Source: Amycolatopsis sp. NBC_01488
GTDB lineage: Bacteria; Actinomycetota; Actinomycetes; Mycobacteriales; Pseudonocardiaceae
Direction of reading: 5' to 3'
Assembly (NCBI RefSeq): GCF_036227105.1
Contig: NZ_CP109434.1
Coordinates: 6,358,501 to 6,422,500, forward strand
DNA length: 64,000 nt
The first letter of the stretch is position 1; each line of letters starts with the position of its first letter. Shown here piece by piece: positions 42,532-50,145 of the stretch. The translations under genes and the position numbers were made by a program. The notes beneath the pieces were generated by a model. That model saw only the letters and a list, made by a program, of their open reading frames with translations. It did no database searches and was not told the DNA's origin.

Positions 42532-43500
42532 GTGCGTGGTGGCGGCTTCGACGACTTGGACCGCGCTCTGCTGCACGCGTTGCAGGTGGACGGCCGTGCG
42601 CCGTTCCGGCTGCTGGGGTCGGTGCTGGGCGTGTCGGACCAGACGGTGGCCCGCCGGTACGCCCGGCTGCGCGGCGCGGGGTCGCTGCGGGTGGTGGGGC
42701 TCAGCGATCCCGCTGTGGTGGGCGACGCGCAGTGGGTGGTGCGGGTACGGGCGACACCGGAGGCGGCCGGGCAGGTCGCCGACGCACTGGCGCGGCGTGC
42801 GGACACGAGCTGGATCAGCGTGTGCTCGGGTGGGACGGAGATCGTCGCCGCTGCCTACGGCGTCACCGCGGGACCGCTGCTGCTGGACACGCTTCCGCGC
42901 ACGCCGCAGGTCGTCGACGTCGAAGCGCACCAGGTGCTGAAGGTCTTCTACGGCGGTGCCGGCAAGCCGTTCACCAAACACGGTCCGCTCGACGAAGCCC
43001 AGCTCGCCCGGCTGACGGCGGAGCTTCCGGTCGTGGGCACGGCGTCGCCGTCGGTCGACGAGGTCGATCGGCGGTTGCTGGACGTCCTGCGCGTCGATGG
43101 CCGGACCTCGGTGGAGGAGCTGGCGGTCGCGGCGTCGGTTTCGGCCGCGACGGCCCGGCGTCGGCTGCACGACTTGCGTGCCGGCGGGGTGCTCCGCCTG
43201 GATGTCGACGCCGATCTGGCGTTGTTCGGGCTGCCGGTCCGCACGGTGCTGTGGCTGACCGTCGCCGCGGCGCAGCTCGATGTCGCCGGTCAGGCGCTGG
43301 CCGCACACCGCGAGGTCGCCTACGCCGCGGCGACGACCGGTGAAGCGAACGTTTTCGCCACGGTGTCCACCCGCGACACCGCGGCGCTCTACCGGTATCT
43401 GACGTCGGAGATCGGGGAACTGCCGGGTGTCGGGCCGGTGCGGTCGGCGCCGGTGCTGCGCCACGTCAAGGCGGCGACCGTCCACTACGGACCCGGCTGA
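42532..43500 (+). CDS. Lrp/AsnC regulator with two HTH-RAM modules
   Basis: It starts at GTG 42532 with TAGTGT 7 nt upstream, consistent with a leaderless mRNA. The 322 residues hold two AsnC-type units. The first HTH is DLDRALLHALQVDGRAPFRL, then GVSDQTVARRYARL. The second is DEVDRRLLDVLRVDGRTSVE, then SVSAATARRRLHDL. Each is followed by a ligand-sensing RAM-like half. Tandem fusions of this kind occur in actinomycetes and act as internal dimers. It directly follows the importer operon in the same direction and may control it in response to an amino acid. Confidence 0.92.
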   Translation: MRGGGFDDLDRALLHALQVDGRAPFRLLGSVLGVSDQTVARRYARLRGAGSLRVVGLSDPAVVGDAQWVVRVRATPEAAGQVADALARRADTSWISVCSGGTEIVAAAYGVTAGPLLLDTLPRTPQVVDVEAHQVLKVFYGGAGKPFTKHGPLDEAQLARLTAELPVVGTASPSVDEVDRRLLDVLRVDGRTSVEELAVAASVSAATARRRLHDLRAGGVLRLDVDADLALFGLPVRTVLWLTVAAAQLDVAGQALAAHREVAYAAATTGEANVFATVSTRDTAALYRYLTSEIGELPGVGPVRSAPVLRHVKAATVHYGPG

Positions 43501-43634
43501 GGTCGTGTCGAGATCCGTCGGCGGAGGGCGGCCGAACGTCGATTGTGCGCGGACAACCCCCGGATCCGGGCGTTCCGCGAGGCCCGGTAGTTGTCTCGTG
43601 GCTCAGCAGCAGTCGTGGGTTGGGGAGGGCTGAG

Positions 43635-44324
43635 ATGACGGACATCGTGCTGGTGCACGGAGCATGGAGTGACTCGTCGGTCTGGGAGGGAGTGGGAGAA
43701 GCCTTGAAGCGCGAGGGCCATCGCGTGCTGGCGGTGTCGCTTCCGCTCACCTCGCTCGCCGACGACGTCGTCGCGACCCGGAGGTCCGTCGAGGCGTGTG
43801 ACGGCGGCGTGGTGCTGGTCGGCCATTCGTACGGCGGCGCCGTGATCTCCGAGGCCGCGAGAGGCGAAGGCCGGGTGCGGGCGTTGGTGTTCGTGGCGGC
43901 TTACGCGCCTGATGAGGGTGAGTCGATCGCCGAGCTGAGCGGTCGAGGTGCGACGACGCCCGGCCGCGACGCAATCCGGTTCGGTTCGGACGGGTGGACC
44001 AGTCTCGACCCGGCGCGGTTCCGCGACGCGCTCGCGGCCGACGTCCCGCCGGAGCGGGTGCGTGAGCTGGCGCGGACGCAGAAGGCGACGCACAGCGCGT
44101 GCCTGGGAGCACCCGCCGGGCGCGGTGCGTGGCACGACCTTCCCAGCAGCTACGTCCTGTCGGCCGAGGACCGGATCCTCGATCCGGGACTGCAGCGCTG
44201 GTTCGCCCAGCGGGCCGGTGCCACCGTCGTCGAGCTGGCGGCGAGTCACCTCTCACCCGTTTCCCGTCCCGAACCCGTCGCTGCGGCGATCAGCGCCGCT
44301 GCGCGGGGTTCCGGACTAGGCTGA
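43635..44324 (+). CDS. Alpha/beta hydrolase (serine type)
   Basis: It starts at ATG 43635 behind GGGAGGG; the product has 229 residues. The fold is complete: IVLVHGAWSDSSVWEGV with the oxyanion loop, nucleophile elbow VLVGHSYGGAVISEA, acid region SYVLSAEDRIL and catalytic His in AASHLSPVSRPEPVA. The HGAW...GHSYGG pattern is that of the small esterase/lactonase subgroup common in Streptomyces and Amycolatopsis, usually with unknown physiological substrate. It has no signal peptide. It is followed after 4 bases by the response-regulator gene, which has its own TAGGCT box, so cotranscription is optional. Confidence 0.9.
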   Translation: MTDIVLVHGAWSDSSVWEGVGEALKREGHRVLAVSLPLTSLADDVVATRRSVEACDGGVVLVGHSYGGAVISEAARGEGRVRALVFVAAYAPDEGESIAELSGRGATTPGRDAIRFGSDGWTSLDPARFRDALAADVPPERVRELARTQKATHSACLGAPAGRGAWHDLPSSYVLSAEDRILDPGLQRWFAQRAGATVVELAASHLSPVSRPEPVAAAISAAARGSGLG

Positions 44325-44328
44325 ACGG

Positions 44329-45009
44329 GTGGACGAGCCGACCGCCCCGCGCATCCTCGTGATCGAGGACGCCGAAGCGATCCGCGTGGCCGTGGAGGCC
44401 GCGCTGACCACCGCCGGGTTCTCGGTACGGGCGTGCGCGGACGGCACCGGGCTCGAGGCCGAATTCGCCCGCGCCCGGCCGGACCTCGTCGTGCTGGACG
44501 TCATGCTGCCCGGTCGCGACGGCTTCGAGCTGCTGCGCCTCATCCGGCGGCACTCGGCCGCCGGGGTGGTCATGCTGACCGCCCGCGACGGCGTCGAGGA
44601 CCGCCTGCGCGGCCTGGGCGAAGGCGCCGACGACTACGTGGTGAAGCCGTTCGTGCTGGCCGAGCTGGTCGCGCGGGTGACAGCCGTGCTGCGCCGGACC
44701 GGCCGCACCCGGCCCACCGTCGAGATCGGCGACCTGGTGGTCGACGTCGAGGGCGGGCGGGTCCGCTACGGCGCCGCCGACGTCGAGCTGACCACGACCG
44801 AGTGGAAGCTGCTCGTGCACCTCGCCGAGCACCGCGACCGGGTCGTGTCCAAGACGCAGGTCCTCACCGCGGTGTGGGGCTACGGCGACTACGCGGAAAA
44901 CCTCGTCGAGGTCAACGTGAGCACGTTGCGCCGCAAGCTCGAAGCGTACGGCCCGCGCGTGGTGCACACGGTCCGCGGCCAGGGGTACGTCCTGCGCGGC
45001 GACCCGTGA
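44329..45009 (+). CDS. OmpR-family response regulator
   Basis: The product has 226 residues, starting at GTG 44329 with TAGGCT 6 nt upstream (leaderless type; the box lies inside the end of the preceding gene). The receiver domain shows LVIEDAEAI, the phosphorylated Asp in LVVLDVMLPGRDGFE, MLTARDG, and the Lys in VVKPFVLAELVARV. The C-terminal winged helix has ELTTTEWKLLVHLAEHRDRV and VNVSTLRRKLEAYG. Its stop overlaps the kinase start as GTGA, so the two proteins are translationally coupled. Targets are unknown. Confidence 0.93.
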   Translation: MDEPTAPRILVIEDAEAIRVAVEAALTTAGFSVRACADGTGLEAEFARARPDLVVLDVMLPGRDGFELLRLIRRHSAAGVVMLTARDGVEDRLRGLGEGADDYVVKPFVLAELVARVTAVLRRTGRTRPTVEIGDLVVDVEGGRVRYGAADVELTTTEWKLLVHLAEHRDRVVSKTQVLTAVWGYGDYAENLVEVNVSTLRRKLEAYGPRVVHTVRGQGYVLRGDP

Positions 45010-46325
45010 CCGGCCTGCGGACGACGTCGCTGCGCCGCCGGGTCACCGTCACCGTGCTGGTGGTCCTGGCGGTGGTGCTGGTCGCCGTCGGGCTCGTCGT
45101 CGACACGGTGTTCCGCGCGCAGGCCGAGCGGGACGTCAACGCCGTGCTGACCGCGCGGGTCCAGCTGGCCCAGCAGCTGGCGAAGCAGAACGTGGCCCCG
45201 CAGAACCTGCTGCGGCGCCTGGAAACGCGCGGCGTGCGGGCGTCGCTGGCGCTGCCCGACGGGACGTTCTTCGGCGCGGCGGATCCGCCGGCGGACGACC
45301 GGATCCGCCAGGTGCGGGCGACCCTGTCCGGTCCCGCGCGGATCGACGGCGCGAAGCTGACCCTGACCGCCGACGAGTCGCTGGTGGCGACGGCCGAGCA
45401 GAACCTGCGCTGGGTGCTGCTCGGCACCGGCCTGGTGGCCCTGCTCGTCGCCGCGGTCGCGTTGCTGCTGGCCGTCCGGTTCGCGCTGGCGCCGCTCGAC
45501 GCGATGACGCGGCTGGCGCGCACGATCGTCTCCGGCGGGCGCGGCGGCCGGCTGGCACCCGAGCGCACCGGCACCGAGCTGGGGCGGGCGGCAGCCGCGT
45601 TCGACTCCGCGCTCGACGCCCTCGAAGGCGCGGAGCGGGCGGCGCGGGCGTCGGAAGCGCGCACGCGCCAGTTCGTCGCGGATGCGGCCCACGAGCTGCG
45701 CACCCCGCTGGCCGGGGTCCAGGCGGCGGCCGAGGCGTTGCTGCAGCAGCCGTCCGACGCACCCGCCGAGCAGCGGGAGCGGTTGCAGCTGCTGGTGGTC
45801 CGCGAGTCGCGGCGGGCCGGGCAGCTCGTGGCGGACCTGCTCGACCTCGCCCGGCTCGACGCGGGCGCGCAGCTGGACCGGGTGCCGGTTCCGTTGCTCG
45901 AAATCGTGCGGGCCCAGGCCGAGCAGGTGCGGCTGACCGCGCCGGACGTCGTGGTCGAGGTGTCCGGGCCGGACACCCGCGTGCTCGGCGACCGCGCGCG
46001 GCTCACGCAGATCGTGGCGAACCTGACCGGCAACGCGGTGCGCGCGATGGACGGCCGCGGGACGCTGTCGCTCGAGGTCACCGGAGACGGGATCACGGTG
46101 ACCGACACCGGACCCGGCGTGCCGGGACCGGACCGTGAGCGGATCTTCGACCGCTTGGTGCGTCTCGACGCGGCTCGCGGCGGCGAAGGCGGATCCGGCC
46201 TGGGGCTGCCGATCGCCCGCGGGTTCGCCCGCGCCCACGGCGGCGACCTGTGGTGCGAGGCGGCCCCGGGCGGCGGCGCGCGGTTCCGGCTGGCCGGCCT
46301 CCCGCAGCTCGACGGTCGTGAGTGA
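45006..46325 (+). CDS. HAMP-containing sensor histidine kinase
   Basis: The product has 439 residues. Membrane helix 1 is VTVTVLVVLAVVLVAVGLVV. An extracytoplasmic region of about 105 residues follows, with a coiled start and a PDGTFFGAADP loop, then helix 2 (LVALLVAAVALLLAV), a HAMP linker, H-box FVADAAHELRTPLAGVQAAA, N-box LTGNAVRAMDGRGT, G1 VTDTGPGVPGPDRERIFDRL and G2 GGSGLGLPIARG. It is a classical transmembrane sensor for an envelope signal. Its stop codon lies inside the left arm of a perfect 26-bp inverted repeat that separates it from the opposing DUF1501 gene. Confidence 0.93.
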   Translation: MTGLRTTSLRRRVTVTVLVVLAVVLVAVGLVVDTVFRAQAERDVNAVLTARVQLAQQLAKQNVAPQNLLRRLETRGVRASLALPDGTFFGAADPPADDRIRQVRATLSGPARIDGAKLTLTADESLVATAEQNLRWVLLGTGLVALLVAAVALLLAVRFALAPLDAMTRLARTIVSGGRGGRLAPERTGTELGRAAAAFDSALDALEGAERAARASEARTRQFVADAAHELRTPLAGVQAAAEALLQQPSDAPAEQRERLQLLVVRESRRAGQLVADLLDLARLDAGAQLDRVPVPLLEIVRAQAEQVRLTAPDVVVEVSGPDTRVLGDRARLTQIVANLTGNAVRAMDGRGTLSLEVTGDGITVTDTGPGVPGPDRERIFDRLVRLDAARGGEGGSGLGLPIARGFARAHGGDLWCEAAPGGGARFRLAGLPQLDGRE

Positions 46326-46364
46326 GAAACAGTGTTAGAACACTGTTTCTCACTCACGACCGTC
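46311..46364. terminator. Perfect 26-bp inverted repeat, bidirectional terminator
   Basis: The left arm (46311-46336) and right arm (46339-46364) are exact reverse complements around a 2-nt centre. The arms include the mixed core GTGAGTGAGAAACAGTG, which is much less GC-rich than its surroundings. The arms overlap the last codons and stop of the kinase gene and end within the stop codon of the DUF1501 gene, so either transcript folds into the same hairpin. Confidence 0.85.
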
Positions 46365-47580
46365 AGGCGAAGAGGCCGTCCATCCGTCCACTGTGGCCGG
46401 GGAGGATCTGGCCCGCGTCCGTGCCCAGCACGTCCTCGACCAGGCTCGCGTAGACGTCGCGGAAGTCCGTGGTCAGCTTGAGGTCGCCGTCGTCCAGGTC
46501 GGTCAGGCTCGGCTCCGCGCCGTGGAAGCCGCCCTTCACCTTGGAGCCCAGGACGAACACCGGGCCCGCCGTGCCGTGGTCGGTGCCCTGGCTCGCGTTG
46601 GCCGTCACCCGCCTGCCGAACTCCGAGTACACCAGCACCGTCGCCTGCTTGCCGCGGTCGGACTTCGCCAGGCGCTGGGCGAACGGCGTCAACGCGCCGT
46701 CCAGTTCGGTCAGCAGGCGCTGCTGGGTGCCGCGTTCGTCGGCGTGCGTGTCGAATCCGCCCAGCGACACCGAATACACCCGCGACGGCACGCCCGCTTC
46801 GACCAGCCCGGCCACGACGTCCAGCTGCGCGGCCAGCTCTCCCTTGCGGGGCTGGGTCTTCCCTTTGTCCGTTGTGGACGGTCCGAGCGTCCGGACGGCC
46901 CGGTGCAGGTCGTTCACCGAACGTGCCGCCCGTGCCTGCCAGAACCCCTCGCCGGCCTGCGCGGTGCCCAGGCCCTCGAACGCCTTGCCCAGCGCGCCGT
47001 CCGGCAGCTTCAGCCCGCCGACCGGCAGGGACGCGGCGGCCGTCCGCTCGCCGGCCAGCATCGGCGGCAGCACCGGGTCGACGGACACCGCGCGCAGCGG
47101 GTCGTCGCCCGTGGCGTCCAGCCAGCGGCCGAGCCAGCCGGTCGGCACCGCTGTCTCCGGCGACGCCGTCTGCCAGATCGCCATCGACCGGAAGTGGCTG
47201 TGGTCGGGCTTCGGGTAGCCCACGCCGCGCAGCACGGCGAGCTGCCCGCCGTCCCAGAGGCTCTTGAAACCCTTCATGCCCGGGTTGAGTCCGAGGCCTT
47301 CGCCGAGGTCGAGCACTTCTTCGGGCTGGTACGCGAGTTCGGAGCGCGCGTTCCGGTACGCCGGGTCGCCCGCCGGGACGACCGTGTTGAGCCCGTCGTT
47401 GCCGCCGTAGAGCGTGACGACGACGAGGACGCCGGCGCCCGGGTCGAGCGGGTTCTCGCCGGCGGCCGTCATGAGGTGGCCCCAGTCGACCTGGGTGGCG
47501 CCGGCGGCGAGCGCCGCCGCGGCCGTCACGCCGGTCGCGGTCAGGAACCGGCGTCGGTTCACCTGCTGCACGATCGTCAC
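46363..47580 (-). CDS. DUF1501 domain protein, Tat-exported
   Basis: It starts at GTG 47580; the product has 405 residues. A Tat signal is evident (VNRRRFLTATGVTAAAALAA). Family marks are VLVVVTLYGGNDGLNTVVPA, LAVLRGVGYPKPDHSHFRSM, YSVSLGGFDTHADERGTQQR, and YSEFGRRVTANASQGTDHGT with PVFVLGSKVKGGFHG. DUF1501 proteins share the alkaline-phosphatase/sulfatase fold and are nearly always paired with DUF1800 proteins; the function is unknown. Its start overlaps the DUF1800 stop by GTGA, giving a two-gene operon. Confidence 0.93.
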   Translation of the reverse strand: MTIVQQVNRRRFLTATGVTAAAALAAGATQVDWGHLMTAAGENPLDPGAGVLVVVTLYGGNDGLNTVVPAGDPAYRNARSELAYQPEEVLDLGEGLGLNPGMKGFKSLWDGGQLAVLRGVGYPKPDHSHFRSMAIWQTASPETAVPTGWLGRWLDATGDDPLRAVSVDPVLPPMLAGERTAAASLPVGGLKLPDGALGKAFEGLGTAQAGEGFWQARAARSVNDLHRAVRTLGPSTTDKGKTQPRKGELAAQLDVVAGLVEAGVPSRVYSVSLGGFDTHADERGTQQRLLTELDGALTPFAQRLAKSDRGKQATVLVYSEFGRRVTANASQGTDHGTAGPVFVLGSKVKGGFHGAEPSLTDLDDGDLKLTTDFRDVYASLVEDVLGTDAGQILPGHSGRMDGLFA

Positions 47581-48878
47581 CCGCTCACTGCGTATTCGGG
47601 GGCACAAGCGGCCACTGTGGACAGTTGACGCACGGTGCCGGCGACACCGGCGAGCGCGGCGCGGGTCCGGTCGGACCAGGCGTCGACGCCGAGGAGGTCG
47701 CCGATCGCGGCGACCTTGTCCCGCGCCTTCGTCACCGCGCCGAGGTCGGCGTGCGTGGCGACGAGCTGCGCCACGTGCAGCCGCGCGACGCCCGCGGATG
47801 TCGTCAGCCAGGCGCCGCCGGCCGCCCAGCCGCCGACGCTGGGTGGTTCGAACGGCACCTGGCCCATCCCGCGCAGCCCGGCCAGCAGCTGCGCACGGGT
47901 CTTGTCGTCGAGCTTCGCCGGCCGGACGCCGAGCGCGCGCAGCAGCCCGGCCAGCCATTCGACCGGCTGCTTGACCAGCGACGTCGCGCTGTCGCGGAAC
48001 GCCGGTTCGTCGGTGACCGCGCGCAGCAGCGCCCGGACATCGCGGCGGCTCCCGTAGGCGGCGACCAGCCGGGCGAGCGCGTCGGCGGGCGGCGGGGTCG
48101 CGGAGACGAGCCGGAACCACACGCGCCCGGCCACGAACGCCGCCGATTCGGGCCGGCCGAGGACGAGATCGGTGAAGGACTGCGCGTCGAAGTCGCCGCT
48201 CGCGCCGAGGATCTTCTTGACGCCGTCGTCGTGCCGCTTGGGGACCATCTGCGCGCCGTCGGTGTCGCGCTTCGCGGACCAGCCGGTGAGCGCCCGCGCG
48301 GCTTCGCGGACGTCGTCCTCGGTGTAGTGCCCGACGCCGAGGGTGAACAACTCCATGAACTCGCGGGCGAGGTTCTCGTTGGGCTTGCCCGCCTTGTTGC
48401 CGGTGCCGTCGAGCCACAGGAGCATCGCCGGGTCGACGACCATCGCGTGGGCCAGGTCGGTGAAGCTGCCGAGGGCGTGGTCGCGCTGGGTCCGGTTCTG
48501 CGCGAGCATCAACCGCGGGCTGCGGACCTTCTGCTCACTGGTCGCGAAGTGCCCGTGCCAGAACCAGGTGAGCCGCTCCACCGACGCGACGTCGGCGGCG
48601 GCCATCCGGTCCAGCCACCAGCCGACGGCTTGGGCCGCCTGGGCCTGTACCTGCTTGTTCGCCTGCTGTTTCGCGGCCTGGTCGGCGTTCTTGCCGGGCT
48701 TGTCCGGCGGCGGGCCGAGGTCGGGCATCGGCGTCGCGGCCGCCCCGGCGTCCGGGCCGGTGCCGAGCAGCCGGTCGCGGGTCTCGGCGAAGCCCCGGTC
48801 GAGATCGCCGGGCCGGGGCCCGAAGCCGAGCCGGTCGTGCAGCCGCCGGACGGCCGCGCGTTCGGAGAGGACCACCAT
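47577..48878 (-). CDS. DUF1800 domain protein
   Basis: The product has 433 residues. Family features: ERLTWFWHGHFATSEQKV near residue 100, NLAREFMELFTLGVGHYTED, EAARALTGWS, VKQPVEWLAGLLRALGVRP and GQVPFEPPSVGGW. A Lys/Gln-rich low-complexity segment (AAKQQANKQVQAQAAQA) lies near residue 75. Unlike its DUF1501 partner it has no Tat or Sec signal, so it would need export with the partner or act inside. DUF1800 has no established activity. It is the first gene of the pair, behind a GC-rich gap of about 180 bases. Confidence 0.92.
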   Translation of the reverse strand: MVVLSERAAVRRLHDRLGFGPRPGDLDRGFAETRDRLLGTGPDAGAAATPMPDLGPPPDKPGKNADQAAKQQANKQVQAQAAQAVGWWLDRMAAADVASVERLTWFWHGHFATSEQKVRSPRLMLAQNRTQRDHALGSFTDLAHAMVVDPAMLLWLDGTGNKAGKPNENLAREFMELFTLGVGHYTEDDVREAARALTGWSAKRDTDGAQMVPKRHDDGVKKILGASGDFDAQSFTDLVLGRPESAAFVAGRVWFRLVSATPPPADALARLVAAYGSRRDVRALLRAVTDEPAFRDSATSLVKQPVEWLAGLLRALGVRPAKLDDKTRAQLLAGLRGMGQVPFEPPSVGGWAAGGAWLTTSAGVARLHVAQLVATHADLGAVTKARDKVAAIGDLLGVDAWSDRTRAALAGVAGTVRQLSTVAACAPEYAVSG

Positions 48879-48973
48879 GCCGCCGATCCTGCGGCGCGCG
48901 ACCGCGTCGCGGCGAGCGGCAGACGGGTTTCTTAAGCCGATCCACAGCCGCGCCGGGCGGTAAGGTCGGCGAC

Positions 48974-49045
48974 GTGACGACGCCCCCGGACCCGCCGCTC
49001 GCGGCCGGGTTCGCGCTCGACGGCACCACCGGCTTCGCCGGGTGA
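48974..49045 (+). other. Possible leaderless 23-codon upstream ORF
   Basis: A GTG at 48974 lies 7 nt after TAAGGT (48961-48966) and opens 23 codons (VTTPPDPPLAAGFALDGTTG plus three) ending in TGA at 49043. The same frame continues into the DinB gene, which starts 18 bases later with its own AGGGGGAG site. It may be a short leader peptide or simply transcribed leader. Nothing else supports translation. Confidence 0.3.
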
Positions 49046-49063
49046 CTTCCAGGGGGAGCGCGA

Positions 49064-49519
49064 GTGCGGATCAGTGACGAGGACTACCTGTGGTTCACCG
49101 GGCGCGCCCTCGACGGGATGGCCGCGATCCTCGCGGAGCTGGGCGACGACCGGGCCAACCGGCGGCCGCCGCTGCCCGCGGCGAACACGCCCTACGCGAT
49201 CGTCACGCACTGCCTCGGCGTGCTCGAATTCTGGGTGGGCTCACTGGTCGCCGGCCGCACGGTGGTCCGCGACCGGGCCGCCGAGTTCACCGCGTCCGGC
49301 CCGGTGGGCGCGCTGGTCGAGCGGGTCGCCGCGGCCAAGGAGCGGCTGCGCGCGGACCTGGCGGTGGCCGATCCCGCCGCACCGCTGCGCGCCCCGGTGC
49401 CCGTCAAGTACGCGGACACGCCGGCCGGGCGGTCCCAGGGCGGCGCGCTGCAGCACGTGTACGAGGAGCTGGCGCAGCACCACGGCCAGCTCGAGCTGAC
49501 CCGCGACCTCCTGCGTTAG
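49064..49519 (+). CDS. DinB/DUF664-family protein, probable thiol-dependent transferase
   Basis: It starts at GTG 49064 with AGGGGGAG 5 nt upstream; the product has 151 residues. The DinB four-helix-bundle pattern is visible: the first helix WFTGRALDGMAAILAELGDD, the metal-binding His in TPYAIVTHCLGVLEFWVGS, and a C-terminal HVYEELAQHHGQLELTRDLL supplying two further histidines. In actinomycetes many such proteins use mycothiol or act as maleylpyruvate isomerase-like transferases; a precise substrate cannot be given. Its stop codon overlaps that of the opposing lipoprotein gene. Confidence 0.88.
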   Translation: MRISDEDYLWFTGRALDGMAAILAELGDDRANRRPPLPAANTPYAIVTHCLGVLEFWVGSLVAGRTVVRDRAAEFTASGPVGALVERVAAAKERLRADLAVADPAAPLRAPVPVKYADTPAGRSQGGALQHVYEELAQHHGQLELTRDLLR

Positions 49520-50118
49520 AGCCGGTCGGCGAGCATCCGCGCCAGCGCGGTGTAGACCTCGGCGCGGTGCTTGCGCAGGTAGATGTTCGTGGTCCGGTTC
49601 TGGCCGTGGCTCCGCTTGCCGGTCATGACCAGCTCTTCGTCGTCGGCCACGTCGCAGAAGAAAGCACCGTCACCGAGCCCGGGCAGCGACGTCACGGGTC
49701 CGGTGCAGTCCTTCCGGTCGTTCCCCATCGCCTTGGCCGGGCGGTAGGCCGTGGCCGAGGCGACGATCCACAAGTCGAGCACCCACGGGGTCACGTACTT
49801 GCCCTCGTAGCGGCACTCGAACTGGGTGCCGGGCACGAACGTCGGGTCCGGCGGGCGCTCGGCCGCGACGAGGCCCTCGCTCGTCCCGAGGACCTGTTGC
49901 AGCTCTCCGGTGCCCAGGAACGGGCAGGCCCCGGTGACCTTCGCGGGCGACACCGCGGGCGTGAACGGCTTGGTGGTGGTCGGCACCGCGGTCGTGGCCG
50001 GGCGGGCGGTCGTGGCCGCGGTCGTGGCTGTGGCTGGGGCGGACGGCGGTGCCGGAGTCGTGCAGGCGGTGCACACCAGTGCGAGCACGGCCGCGAAGGC
50101 GGCCCTGGATCTCCCCAT
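49516..50118 (-). CDS. Secreted lipoprotein, DUF3558-like
   Basis: The product has 200 residues. The lipobox ends VCTAC with Cys19, followed by a long Thr/Ala/Pro linker of about 40 residues (ATATTAATTARPATTAVPTT). The folded domain begins near residue 60 (VTGACPFLGTGELQQVLGTS) and contains paired cysteines (ACPF, FECRY, KDCTG, AFFCD) that probably form two disulfides. This layout matches DUF3558-type lipoproteins, which are numerous in Pseudonocardiaceae and mycobacteria and whose role is unknown. It lies convergent with the DinB gene and downstream of the exporter gene in the same direction. Confidence 0.8.
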   Translation of the reverse strand: MGRSRAAFAAVLALVCTACTTPAPPSAPATATTAATTARPATTAVPTTTKPFTPAVSPAKVTGACPFLGTGELQQVLGTSEGLVAAERPPDPTFVPGTQFECRYEGKYVTPWVLDLWIVASATAYRPAKAMGNDRKDCTGPVTSLPGLGDGAFFCDVADDEELVMTGKRSHGQNRTTNIYLRKHRAEVYTALARMLADRL

Positions 50119-50145
50119 TTCGCCACGATAGCCCGAAAACGCGCG

